A stretch of DNA of 64,000 nt from contig NZ_NRSJ01000010.1 in the NCBI RefSeq assembly GCF_016584085.1, positions 1-64,000 of the forward strand, given 5' to 3'. Shown here piece after piece: positions 8,103-16,502 of the stretch. The translations under genes were made by a program, and so were the position numbers. This stretch comes from Halochromatium glycolicum (GTDB taxonomy: Bacteria; Pseudomonadota; Gammaproteobacteria; Chromatiales; Chromatiaceae). The notes below the pieces were generated by a model that worked only from the letters and a program-made list of their open reading frames with translations, did no database searches and was not told the origin of the DNA. Within the stretch, counting starts at the first letter, position 1. Every line of letters begins with the position of its first letter.

Positions 8103-11100
8103 ATGACTCTTCCATTGCCAGCACTGACAGACATCCCGGCTTGGAGCAGCGTGAATGCGTCCCGCTTCGCCGACGAGCAGCAGTTACGAGCGCATGCGAT
8201 CGATGCGATTGCCCTCGAGAGCTCAGCACGCGCCCGAGTCCTGAAGCGTGCCCGGAGCTGGGTGCACGCGGTTCGCCGCCACGGCCGCGCCGGTCTGCTG
8301 GATCGCTTCCTGGCCGAGTTCGGGCTCACCAGCCGTGAGGGCATCGCGCTGATGTGTCTGGCCGAGGCGGCATTGCGCATCCCGGACGATGCCACGCTCG
8401 ACGCGCTGATCCGCGACAAGCTCAGCGGCACCGAATGGCGCCGCGGCGGCAACGCAGACGGCGGCTCGCTGTTCGTCAACGCCTCGACCTGGGCGCTGAT
8501 GCTGACCGGCCGGTTGCTGGAGCCGGACGACGACCCCGCCGATCCGGAGACCGGCCTGTTGGCGGCCTTGCGCCAGCGGGTCCGGCGCGGCGGCGAGCCA
8601 CTGGTGCGCAAGGCCCTGCGTCAGGCGATGGCGATCCTCGGTCATCAGTTCGTGATGGGCCGCGACATCGACGAGGCGCTCGCACGCAGCGCGAAGGGCG
8701 ACGAGGCCCGCTACCGGCACTCGTTCGATATGCTCGGCGAGGCGGCGCGCACCGCTGAGGATGCCGAGCGTTACTTCGCGCGCTACCAGCACGCGATCGC
8801 CGCGGTCGGTCGCGCCGCGGCCGGCGCCGGGCCGATCGACGGTCCTGGCATCTCGATCAAGCTCTCTGCCCTGCATCCGCGCTTCGAGCCTGCGCAGTGG
8901 TCCAGGGTTCGCCCTGAGCTGGTCGCCCGAACGCTGGAGCTTGCGCAGGCTGCCGCCGCGGCGGAGATCGGTCTCACGATCGACGCCGAGGAGGCGAGTC
9001 GGCTCGATCTGCAGCTCGACGTGCTGGCCGCCCTCTGCGCCGAGCCCGAACTTGGCGGCTGGCAGGGGCTTGGCATCGCACTGCAGGCGTATCAGCGCCG
9101 GGCGCTCGACGCCTGTGCACTGCTCGGCGAGCTCGCGGACCGCCGCGGGCGCGGTCTGATGGTGCGCCTGGTCAAGGGCGCGTACTGGGATACCGAGATC
9201 AAGCTCGCACAGCAACTTGGCCTGCCCAGCTATCCGGTCTTCACCCGCAAGGTCAACACCGACCTCAACTACCTCGCCTGTGCCCGGCGCCTGTTCGATC
9301 TCGGCGAGCGGATCTATCCGCAGTTCGCGACCCACAACGCCCACAGCATCGCGGCGGTGCTCGAGATGGCCAACGGCCGACCCTTCGAGCTGCAGCGCCT
9401 GCACGGGATGGGCGAGGCCTTGCATGCCGAGGTGCTGGATCAGACTGGAACCCCATGCCGAGCCTACGATCCGGTCGGCAGCCACGATGAGCTGTTGCCC
9501 TATCTGGTCCGGCGTCTGCTCGAGAACGGCGCCAATAGCTCGTTCGTGCATCGCATCGCCGATGAGAGCCAACCGGTCGAGCAGGTCGTCACCGATCCGG
9601 TCGAGGTGGCCGCCTCGCAGCCCGAGGCCCCGCATCCGCGCATCCCGGCTCCGTCCGAACTGTATCGACCTGATCGTGCCAACTCCGCAGGGCGCGACCT
9701 CAGCGATCCGGTCGCGGTCGCGACCCTGTATCGCGCGATGGACTCGGCTGACGTGCCCCTTAGGGAAGCAGTGCCGATGGTGGCGGCTGCCGCCAGCTCG
9801 AAGACGAACCAGCGAGACCGACAGCTTGGCGCCGGGTCTCGCGTGGCGACGAGCTCTGGGGCTGAACCCCGTTCCGCCACAGGGCCTGATGCAACGCGCC
9901 GCGCACCATCCAGCTCAGCCTCGGGCGTCGATGACAGATCGAGCCGCAGCCGCCAACCGGCGGTGCGCACGCTGCAGTCCCCAGCCGATCACCGCCGCAC
10001 TGTCGGACAGGTCCAGGATGCGCTTCCAGAGCAGGTGAGCGCCGCCATTGCAGCCGCCGCAGCTGCCTTCCCCGCGTGGGATCGATCACCTGCCGATCAG
10101 CGTGCGCAATGTCTCGATGCCGCCGCCGACCGGCTCGAGGCCCATCTCGGCGAGCTGGTCGTGCTCTGCTGCCGCGAGGCGGGCAAATCGATCCCGGACG
10201 GCATCGCCGAGGTGCGCGAGGCGGCAGACTTCTGCCGCTACTATGCGGCTCGCGCCCGGGAGGCATTCGCCGCACCGCTGGAGCTGCCTGGCCCGACCGG
10301 CGAGCGCAACCAGCTCTCGCTGCATGGCCGTGGGGTGTTCGTCTGCATCAGCCCCTGGAACTTCCCACTTGCGATCTTCACCGGCCAGGTCGCTGCCGCG
10401 CTCGCGGCCGGTAACACCGTTGTCGCCAAGCCGGCCGAGCAGACCCCGCTCATCGCCGCACGCGCGGTCGAGCTGCTGCGCGCCGCCGGCGTCCCGGACG
10501 CAGCGCTCCAACTGCTGCCAGGCGATGGGCCGAGCGTCGGCACACCGCTGGTCGCCGACCCGCGCATCGCCGGCGTCGCCTTCACCGGGTCGGTCGCGAC
10601 CGCGCAAAGGATCAACCGGCAGCTCGCCGAGCGGAACGGCCCGATCGTGCCGCTGATCGCCGAGACCGGCGGCCAGAATGCGATGGTGGTCGACGCCTCG
10701 GCGCTGCCCGAGCAGGTGGTTGGTGACGTGCTGCAGTCGAGCTTCCAGAGCACCGGGCAGCGCTGCTCGGCGCTGCGCGTGCTCTACATCCAGGAAGATG
10801 TCGCCGAGCGCATGCTGACCATGCTCGCCGGCGCAATGGCGGAGCTGCAGATCGGAGACCCCTGGGACCTGGCAACTGACGTCGGTCCGGTGATCGACAC
10901 CGACGCCCAGCAGGCACTCGCGGCCCATTGCGCGCGCATGGATCGCGAGGCGCGGCTGATCTATCGCTGCTCGCTTCCGCCGGAAACCGATCATGGCAGC
11001 TTCATTGCACCCGTCGCCTATGAGCTCGACAACATCGAGCAGCTCGATGGCGAGGTCTTCGGCCCGGTTCTGCATGTCATCCGTTACCGGAGTGATGCGC

Positions 11101-11459
11101 TCGATGAGGTCATTGCTGCGATCAACGGCACCGGTTTTGGTCTGACCTTCGGCATCCATAGCCGCATCGACCATCATATCCGCCGACTCACTGGCTCCGA
11201 TCAGCCAGGCGTCAGGGCCGGGAACCGCTATGTGAACCGAAACATGATCGGCGCCGTCGTCGGCGTGCAGCCGTTCGGTGGCGAAGCGCTCTCCGGGACC
11301 GGCCCCAAGGCCGGAGGCCCCCATTACCTCCCGCGTTTCGCCGTGGAGCGAGCGCTCTCGGTCAACACCGCGGCCGCCGGCGGCAACGCCGCGCTGCTAT
11401 CGCTCGATGAAGACCCGCCGTCGGCTCCGGATACCACAGCCAGCGGAATGATCCTATGA
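8103..11459 (+). CDS. putA: Bifunctional proline dehydrogenase / P5C dehydrogenase
   Basis: PutA oxidises proline to glutamate using FAD then NAD. The proline dehydrogenase barrel shows GISIKLSALHPRFE, LMVRLVKGAYWDTEIK, FATHNAHSIAAV and RRLLENGANSSFVHRI. The P5C dehydrogenase shows SPWNFPLAIFTGQVAAALAAGN, FTGSVATAQ, the Glu motif LIAETGGQNAM and the catalytic Cys in STGQRCSALRVLY. At 1118 residues it lacks the N-terminal ribbon-helix-helix DNA-binding domain of enterobacterial PutA, so it is not its own repressor. Between the domains (about residues 563-615, bases 9790-9950) sits a Ser/Arg/Ala-rich stretch of roughly 50 residues not present in typical PutA. Stands alone, with no putP nearby. 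Confidence 0.93.
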   Translation: MTLPLPALTDIPAWSSVNASRFADEQQLRAHAIDAIALESSARARVLKRARSWVHAVRRHGRAGLLDRFLAEFGLTSREGIALMCLAEAALRIPDDATLDALIRDKLSGTEWRRGGNADGGSLFVNASTWALMLTGRLLEPDDDPADPETGLLAALRQRVRRGGEPLVRKALRQAMAILGHQFVMGRDIDEALARSAKGDEARYRHSFDMLGEAARTAEDAERYFARYQHAIAAVGRAAAGAGPIDGPGISIKLSALHPRFEPAQWSRVRPELVARTLELAQAAAAAEIGLTIDAEEASRLDLQLDVLAALCAEPELGGWQGLGIALQAYQRRALDACALLGELADRRGRGLMVRLVKGAYWDTEIKLAQQLGLPSYPVFTRKVNTDLNYLACARRLFDLGERIYPQFATHNAHSIAAVLEMANGRPFELQRLHGMGEALHAEVLDQTGTPCRAYDPVGSHDELLPYLVRRLLENGANSSFVHRIADESQPVEQVVTDPVEVAASQPEAPHPRIPAPSELYRPDRANSAGRDLSDPVAVATLYRAMDSADVPLREAVPMVAAAASSKTNQRDRQLGAGSRVATSSGAEPRSATGPDATRRAPSSSASGVDDRSSRSRQPAVRTLQSPADHRRTVGQVQDALPEQVSAAIAAAAAAFPAWDRSPADQRAQCLDAAADRLEAHLGELVVLCCREAGKSIPDGIAEVREAADFCRYYAARAREAFAAPLELPGPTGERNQLSLHGRGVFVCISPWNFPLAIFTGQVAAALAAGNTVVAKPAEQTPLIAARAVELLRAAGVPDAALQLLPGDGPSVGTPLVADPRIAGVAFTGSVATAQRINRQLAERNGPIVPLIAETGGQNAMVVDASALPEQVVGDVLQSSFQSTGQRCSALRVLYIQEDVAERMLTMLAGAMAELQIGDPWDLATDVGPVIDTDAQQALAAHCARMDREARLIYRCSLPPETDHGSFIAPVAYELDNIEQLDGEVFGPVLHVIRYRSDALDEVIAAINGTGFGLTFGIHSRIDHHIRRLTGSDQPGVRAGNRYVNRNMIGAVVGVQPFGGEALSGTGPKAGGPHYLPRFAVERALSVNTAAAGGNAALLSLDEDPPSAPDTTASGMIL

Positions 11460-11539
11460 AACGGGTAAGACGACCCTGAAGTCCGAGCAATCAGATCGGG
11501 GCGGCCGCCCACAGCCGGGCAGACCCGCCCCTCGGGAGC

Positions 11540-11845
11540 CTACTTCGACGACTCGCTCGCAGCCGGTGCGGCCGGTGCCGCATACCCATAGGCCGGATAG
11601 CCATAGCCATAAGGCGCGACGCCATAGGCATATGGATAGCCTCCACCATAGTAGCCCGGATAGCCTCCCCAGTATCCGGGATAGCCATAGCCGTAGCCGT
11701 AGCCCGGCCCATACCAGGGCCCGCCCCAGCCGTTTCCCCAATTCCAAGGATTGAACGGCCCCCAGAAGGCATTCGCGGAGCCGGCCGCAAACAGGGTGGC
11801 GCCGGCCAGGCCGGCGGCAAGCAACAGACGCTTCTTGGCGAGCAT
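11540..11845 (-). CDS. Sulfur globule envelope protein
   Basis: A 101-residue secreted protein. The Sec signal peptide (MLAKKRLLLAAGLAGATLFA, cleaved after SANA) is followed by FWGPFNPWNWGNGWGGPWYG and then Gly/Tyr/Pro repeats (GYGYGYPGYWGGYPGYYGGG...). This composition matches the small structural proteins (SgpA/SgpB/CV1-CV2 class) that coat periplasmic sulfur globules in Chromatiaceae. Shine-Dalgarno GGAGG precedes ATG 11845. It is a single gene with its own promoter region containing a perfect FNR-type box. Which sgp paralogue it is cannot be settled here. It is the best marker of the host's lifestyle: deposition of elemental sulfur during sulfide or thiosulfate oxidation. Confidence 0.85.
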   Translation of the reverse strand: MLAKKRLLLAAGLAGATLFAAGSANAFWGPFNPWNWGNGWGGPWYGPGYGYGYGYPGYWGGYPGYYGGGYPYAYGVAPYGYGYPAYGYAAPAAPAASESSK

Positions 11846-11893
11846 TTCTCAACCTCCGTTCATTGGCGTTATCGATCGAGGCAACCGACCGTC

Positions 11894-11908
11894 TCGGCAC
11901 GGTGCCGA
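11894..11908 (-). promoter_or_regulatory. Inverted repeat in the sulfur globule gene leader
   Basis: TCGGCACGGTGCCGA is a perfect inverted repeat (7-base arms, 1-base centre) 49-63 bases before the start codon. It could be a repressor site or an RNA hairpin in the leader. Confidence 0.4.
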
Positions 11909-11939
11909 ATCAGCTTAGTCAGAGGTTTGCTGGATCGGT

Positions 11940-11953
11940 TTGATATAGATCAA
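11940..11953 (-). promoter_or_regulatory. FNR/CRP-type box upstream of the sulfur globule gene
   Basis: TTGATATAGATCAA matches the FNR consensus TTGAT-N4-ATCAA at all ten specified positions. If it is centred at -41.5 (class II activation), transcription would start near 11905, and a weak -10 (TAAGCT, 11917-11912) sits at the right distance. The surrounding DNA is locally AT-rich. This suggests induction of globule protein synthesis under anoxia; the actual regulator could be FNR, ANR or another member of the family. Confidence 0.6.
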
Positions 11954-12308
11954 TATTTGAATATACTCATTTACTGAACTATCACTGCCCTTCGTCGCAA
12001 TGGCTCAAGGTGGTCACCGGGTCCGTTCTTGCGTCAGTCGTTTCTGATAGCAGGGTAAAACGGGTAGCGACGCGCAACCACTCGTCTTGAGGTCGGTCGC
12101 CTGTCTCGGTGCTAGGCTTCCGCGAATACCTGTGATATTGGATGCTGCTCACGCCGACTGCATCCTCCGCTCGAATGCCTGCTCGGCATCAGCCTGACGG
12201 CCGTTTGCTCGATCCTGCACCAGGCCGCAACGGGGATCAGCTCCCGGCCGCAGGCCGATAGGGGTCCTCACGCGGCGTAAGAGCGACTAGCAGCTTAAGA
12301 GAGAACAG
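11954..12308. other. Intergenic, nothing else recognised
   Basis: Between the divergent sulfur globule gene and the DUF3782-like gene. No gene or RNA was recognised; promoters of both genes should lie here. Confidence 0.4.
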
Positions 12309-13025
12309 ATGTCTATCGACGAGATCAAATCCCAACTTCAGGCCGAGCTCCCGGCCCTGCTCCAGCAGGACACCGGCTTTCGCCATTGGCTAGAAGACCT
12401 GATCCGCCGCACCGCGGTGCCCGCCGAGCGCTTCGACGACCGCTTCGACCGGATGCTCCGGGAGCTGGCAGCTGACCGCGAGGAACAAGCGCGCAAATGG
12501 GACAAGCAAGATCGCCAATGGGAAGAGCAGAACCGCAAGTGGGAAGAGCAGAACCGCAAGTGGGAAGAGCAGAACCGTTTCAACCACCAGTTGCTCGATG
12601 AGATCAAGCAGACCCGTACTCGACAAGAGCAAGGCATCGGCGCCCTGGGCGCTCGCTGGGGCCTGGCCTCCGAGGCCAGCTTCCGCTCCGCCCTCAAGGG
12701 CATCCTGGAGAAGTCCTTTGGCGTTGAGGTCATCAACGTCAACGAGTTTGATGACGAGGGCACGGTCTTCGGCGTGCCCGATCAGGTCGAGATCGACATC
12801 ATTGTGCGCAATGGCGATCTCATCCTCTGCGAGCTCAAGTCGTCCATGTCGAAGTCGGACATCTACACCTTCGACCGCAAGGTCCAGTACTACCAGCGCC
12901 GCCATGGTCGCGAGGTGAGCCGCAAGCTCGTCATCTCACCGATGGTGAGGCCCGAGGCACGGCCGGTGGCAGAGCGTCTGGGCATCGAGGTCTTCGGATC
13001 TGCCGACGAGGTGGCCGATCTTTGA
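12309..13025 (+). CDS. DUF3782-like coiled-coil protein with a PD-(D/E)XK nuclease fold
   Basis: A 238-residue cytosolic protein. Residues about 45-110 form a highly charged coiled coil including three consecutive QWEEQNR/KWEEQNR heptads. Residues 115-238 show VFGVPDQVEIDIIVRNGDLILCELKSSMSKSD, with the D...ExK core of the PD-(D/E)XK nuclease superfamily. This architecture is that of DUF3782 proteins, common in cyanobacteria and purple sulfur bacteria and of unknown role. The intact D-E-K signature is compatible with DNA cleavage, but no substrate is known. No toxin-antitoxin or restriction partner is adjacent. Confidence 0.75.
   Translation: MSIDEIKSQLQAELPALLQQDTGFRHWLEDLIRRTAVPAERFDDRFDRMLRELAADREEQARKWDKQDRQWEEQNRKWEEQNRKWEEQNRFNHQLLDEIKQTRTRQEQGIGALGARWGLASEASFRSALKGILEKSFGVEVINVNEFDDEGTVFGVPDQVEIDIIVRNGDLILCELKSSMSKSDIYTFDRKVQYYQRRHGREVSRKLVISPMVRPEARPVAERLGIEVFGSADEVADL
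12516..12578 (+). repeat. Three 21-bp tandem repeats encoding (Q/K)WEEQNR
   Basis: Three in-frame copies of a 21-base unit, the last two almost identical in DNA. Each copy adds one coiled-coil heptad. The near-identity points to recent slippage or unequal exchange and predicts copy-number variation between strains. Confidence 0.85.
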
Positions 13026-13291
13026 CGACCAAATCACGAGCTGGATGTCCTGGTGCGTGATGGCGTCCCAACAAGATGCGTTTCGATGTCACCGACTCAT
13101 CCCTGCGCTTTGCTTGGGCTCTGCGGCATCGGGGCAGCCGCCTCCGATCAGCGCAACCATTGGCATGCCCGGCTCCAGCTGGAAGAGACCGAGATCGTCT
13201 GGGACAAGCCGATTGAGCCGCGCATGAAGGCCGACGTCGTGGTCCAAGATACCCGGCCGTTCGTAGCATTAATCACGCTAGAGCACCTTAG
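13026..13291. other. Possible gene remnant
   Basis: A plus-strand frame ends LEETEIVWDKPIEPRMKADV VVQDTRPFVALI, which looks protein-like, but it has no credible start and I do not recognise a family. Confidence 0.3.
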
Positions 13292-15682
13292 TTAGAGCCC
13301 GAGCTCACTAATCAACGCCTCCATCTGCGGATCATCGGGCCAACGCTGCTTGAGACGTCGGGCGAACTCGATGGCCGCCGGGCGGTCCCCCGCATCCCGG
13401 CTGATGGTCATCAGCGCGACCAAGGTGTCGCGATCGGCCGGCGCCTCAAGGTGAGCCGCCGTCAGGACCTTCAGGGCCTCATCGAGCTTGCCTTCGGCCT
13501 CCAGTGCCAACGCGTACACATAGGCATAGCGCGCATTCTCGGGGGCGAGCGCTGCGGCGCGACGCAAGGCTGCCAGCGCTTGCTGCGTGCGATGCTGCCG
13601 GATATGCAGTAAGCCAAGTGAATGGGTCAGCGCGGCGTGCTCCGGAACCGCCGCAAGACCGGCGCGCAGTGTTGCCTCGGCTTCGGCATCCGAGCCGAGG
13701 GCGCGGAAGAGATCGGCCAGGTTGGCATAGGCCGGCGCGAATGCCGAATCGAGCGCGAGCGCCTGTCGATAGGCCTTGCGCGCCATCGCGACCTTGCCTT
13801 GTGCCATCTCGGCCAAGCCGATGTTCAGGTGCGACTCCGGGCGCTCGGCATTGACGAGCTGGGCGTCGCGGTAGGCGTCCAAGGCCGCATCGAGGCGGCC
13901 GCGCACCGGGTCTGGCAACTCGTAGCGAACCAGCGGAGCGAGCACCCTGGCCGCAGCAAGTCGAACGCTTCGGATCGGGTCCTCGAGCAATGGCAGGCCG
14001 AGCTTGTACCGCACCTGAGCATCGGTGACCTCGAGCCACCCGAGCGCAGCCTGCCGGACCAATGCCTCCGCATCCGAGAGCAAGGCTGGTAACGCTTGGA
14101 TCTGGCTCGGCTGCAGCAAGGGCTGCAGCAGGTCGATGGCGGTTGCGCGCACAATACCGGGCATCGCGGCATCGCTTGCCAATGCGAGCAGCGCGGAACG
14201 CGCTTCCAGGGCTTGATCCCGTCCAGCAGCGAGCGCTTCGCCGTAATGGGGCTGGCGCGAGATCGCCTCGCCATACCAGTCGGTCACCGCGCCGAGCGCC
14301 CAGTCGGCAGTCTGGTCGCGGTGGCAGGTGTTGCATGCGTTCGGGGTGCCGATCTTGATGCTCAGATCCGGGCGCGGGATGCGCAGGCTGTGATCGGCAC
14401 GGGCATCGATCCGCATGTAATCGCGTTGCGGCATGTGGCAGCCAATGCATGAGGCGCCATCGCTCTCGGGAGGGTGATGATGGTGCTCCGTGCTGGCGTA
14501 GCGTGCCGCCGGATGGCACTGCGCGCAGACCTCGTCGCCGTCGCGCTTCAGGCTGAGGCTATGCGGCTCGTGACAGTCGGAGCAGGTGACGCCGGCGGCG
14601 TACATGCGGCTCTGGAGGAAGGAACCATGCACGAAGACCTCATCGAGGATCTGCCCATCGGCGTGATAGAGCCCAGGGTCCAGCAGCGCGAGCTGGGAAC
14701 GATCACCGAGCGGCGCACCCGGTACCTGTTCGGCATGGATCTGGCCGCGACGGGAATGGCAGCGCGCGCAGAGCTCGGTTTCGGCGTGGCTGGTGCGAGG
14801 CGGCGAGCGGCGTGGAAGCCCGGTGTCAGGATCGACGAGCCAGCGCACCTCGGCCGTCTCGCCGAGCACCACGGCAAGGCCTTTGTCGCGAGTCCAAGCA
14901 TCGGCGTCGCCGGAAGCCACCGCGTTGGCTTGGGCGACATGCGCATTGGCCGGACCATGGCAGGCCTCGCAGGCGACATCGATCTCGGCCCAGCTCGTTG
15001 CGTAGCGATCCGCCGCGAGATCGTAGCCTTTCTCGAGCCCGGTCGAATGGCAGTCTGCACACTGATAGTTCCAGGTCTGGTCGCGCGAGGTCCAATGCAG
15101 TGGATGCTCCGGCCCCATCGCTGGCTCGTCGGGGTAAAGATGGAACCAGCGTTGCCCGCCCTCGGCTGCCGGACGGCTGTCCCAGGCCAACCCGAGGGCC
15201 TGCAATCGGCCGTCCGGAAACGCGATCAGGTACTGCTGCAGCGGCTGCCAGCCGAAGGTGTAGGCGATGCGGTAATCGTGCAGCGCGCCGTCCGGCCCAT
15301 CGGTGCGGACGAACCAGGCGTCATCCCGCCGGAAAAACCTGGACGACACACCGTGCGCCGTCAGCTCCGCATCATTGAAGTCGCCGAGCACTGTGGCATC
15401 GCTCGGCTCGGCCATCGCGAGGTCGTGGTGAGAACCTCGCCACAAAGCGGCTTCGTCCGCGTGGCAGACCTCGCAGCTCGTGCTACCAACAAACTCGGCC
15501 GGAGGCGCGGGCTTAGCGGAATCCGCCAGCGTACCGGCATGACAACACATGAGCACCAGCACACCGAGCAGCCATGTCATCGGCCAAGGCATCTGCCGGC
15601 GAGCACGAAAGCACGGCGACACGACTCCCCCGGACGGACAGGCCGCACGCTTCTCGCGCTGAGCAGCGGGTCCCAGGCGCAT
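13292..15682 (-). CDS. Octahaem cytochrome c with HEAT-like and TPR repeats
   Basis: A 796-residue exported protein. Eight CxxCH haem-attachment motifs are visible in order: CEVCH, CADCH, CEACH, CARCH, CSDCH, CAQCH, CIGCH, CNTCH (residues about 60-460). They are followed by alpha-helical repeats resembling HEAT (AALGWLEVTDAQVRYKLGLP region) and then at least three TPRs (LNIGLAEMAQGKVAMARKAY, YANLADLFRALGSDAEAEAT, THSLGLLHIRQHRTQQALAA). The signal peptide core is MTWLLGVLVLMCCHAGTLA. ATG 15682 is preferred: it overlaps the upstream gene's TGA by one base and follows GAAGGA; ATG 15592 is an alternative. Related multihaem/TPR cytochromes are widespread, with mostly unknown substrates; redox transfer or assembly in the periplasm is likely. 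Confidence 0.85.
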   Translation of the reverse strand: MRLGPAAQREKRAACPSGGVVSPCFRARRQMPWPMTWLLGVLVLMCCHAGTLADSAKPAPPAEFVGSTSCEVCHADEAALWRGSHHDLAMAEPSDATVLGDFNDAELTAHGVSSRFFRRDDAWFVRTDGPDGALHDYRIAYTFGWQPLQQYLIAFPDGRLQALGLAWDSRPAAEGGQRWFHLYPDEPAMGPEHPLHWTSRDQTWNYQCADCHSTGLEKGYDLAADRYATSWAEIDVACEACHGPANAHVAQANAVASGDADAWTRDKGLAVVLGETAEVRWLVDPDTGLPRRSPPRTSHAETELCARCHSRRGQIHAEQVPGAPLGDRSQLALLDPGLYHADGQILDEVFVHGSFLQSRMYAAGVTCSDCHEPHSLSLKRDGDEVCAQCHPAARYASTEHHHHPPESDGASCIGCHMPQRDYMRIDARADHSLRIPRPDLSIKIGTPNACNTCHRDQTADWALGAVTDWYGEAISRQPHYGEALAAGRDQALEARSALLALASDAAMPGIVRATAIDLLQPLLQPSQIQALPALLSDAEALVRQAALGWLEVTDAQVRYKLGLPLLEDPIRSVRLAAARVLAPLVRYELPDPVRGRLDAALDAYRDAQLVNAERPESHLNIGLAEMAQGKVAMARKAYRQALALDSAFAPAYANLADLFRALGSDAEAEATLRAGLAAVPEHAALTHSLGLLHIRQHRTQQALAALRRAAALAPENARYAYVYALALEAEGKLDEALKVLTAAHLEAPADRDTLVALMTISRDAGDRPAAIEFARRLKQRWPDDPQMEALISELGL

Positions 15683-16410
15683 CAGTCCTTCGCATCCTCG
15701 CGCGCTGGACCTTCAGCCGCTGCAGCGGCATCAGTGGGCAGGCCAACCGGCGATGCACAAGCCACCGCGAGCCGCTCACGGTGGCGCTCGCGCTCCTTCT
15801 CGATCCAGGCTTGGTTGTGTTCCTCAATGGCTCCGGCGGCGATCTCGTAGAGCAGGTCCATGAGCCCGTCGACACAATGACCCGCCTGGGTGACGAGTTG
15901 CGATGCCTCGCACTCGTCGAGAACCCGGCTCACGGAGCCACCGGTCTTCAGGGCGTCCTGGCTGCGAGTAATACAGGTCTCGAGGGGTTTCAAGAACCGG
16001 TCGCGGAACTCGCCCTTCACGCGTTCTCGAAAACGATAGTAGACATCCGCGGGCAGCACCTCGCGCGCCGCGATCAAAGCCGGACTCGCCTCCGAGCGCC
16101 AGCGAATGCTCGCGGCCTGATAGAGCTCGACGAGCTCGTCAAGATCATCGCCGCGGGTTTCCGATTGCAGCGCCGTGAGCAAGTGTTCGGCACGTGCGAT
16201 CTGCTCGGTGGAGAGGGCGGAAAGGCGCGTCACGGCCTGCGTGCGGGCCTCGATCTGCGCTTGCTTGCGCTCCGCCGCGGCGCGCTGCAGCGTGTAGAAG
16301 TTGGTCAGCGCGCCGCCGACGACACCGGTCAGCAGGAAACCGATAACGATCGGTGCAAGGGGATGATGTAGCCACCCACCCGGGCCAGAATGTTTTGATT
16401 GCGCGTTCAA
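15682..16410 (-). CDS. Single-pass membrane protein with coiled coil, unknown function
   Basis: A 242-residue protein: a short N-terminus, one transmembrane helix (PIVIGFLLTGVVGGALTNFY), a long charged helical region (RAAAERKQAQIEARTQAVTR), and a soluble part with several cysteines (LETCITRSQ, LDECEAS, AGHCVDG). The only available start is TTG 16410, since an in-frame TAG lies nine bases before it. It is translationally coupled to the downstream octahaem cytochrome (TGATG), suggesting the two work together, perhaps as membrane anchor or partner. Not recognised as a named family. Confidence 0.65.
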   Translation of the reverse strand: MNAQSKHSGPGGWLHHPLAPIVIGFLLTGVVGGALTNFYTLQRAAAERKQAQIEARTQAVTRLSALSTEQIARAEHLLTALQSETRGDDLDELVELYQAASIRWRSEASPALIAAREVLPADVYYRFRERVKGEFRDRFLKPLETCITRSQDALKTGGSVSRVLDECEASQLVTQAGHCVDGLMDLLYEIAAGAIEEHNQAWIEKERERHRERLAVACASPVGLPTDAAAAAEGPAREDAKD

Positions 16411-16502
16411 TGCGGATGCCTATGAAACAATCGCTCATGATCGCACGAACGGGCCATGCCGTAACTATCCCTGCGCGCAAGAGCGCGAGGATCATTCGAT
16501 GC

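Noticed and set aside
8223..9635. Long open frame antisense to putA (470 codons)
   Set aside because: Typical antisense opening in high-GC genes; no motif, and putA on the other strand has all catalytic residues.
10086..11324. Second long antisense frame in putA
   Set aside because: Same reason; composition is that of a codon-position shadow.
12516..12578. CRISPR-like array
   Set aside because: The repeats are contiguous, in frame and coding, with no spacers. No cas genes in the window.
14474..15850. Plus-strand frame of 458 codons opposite the octahaem cytochrome
   Set aside because: The minus strand has eight CxxCH motifs and TPRs; the plus frame has none of the features of a real protein.
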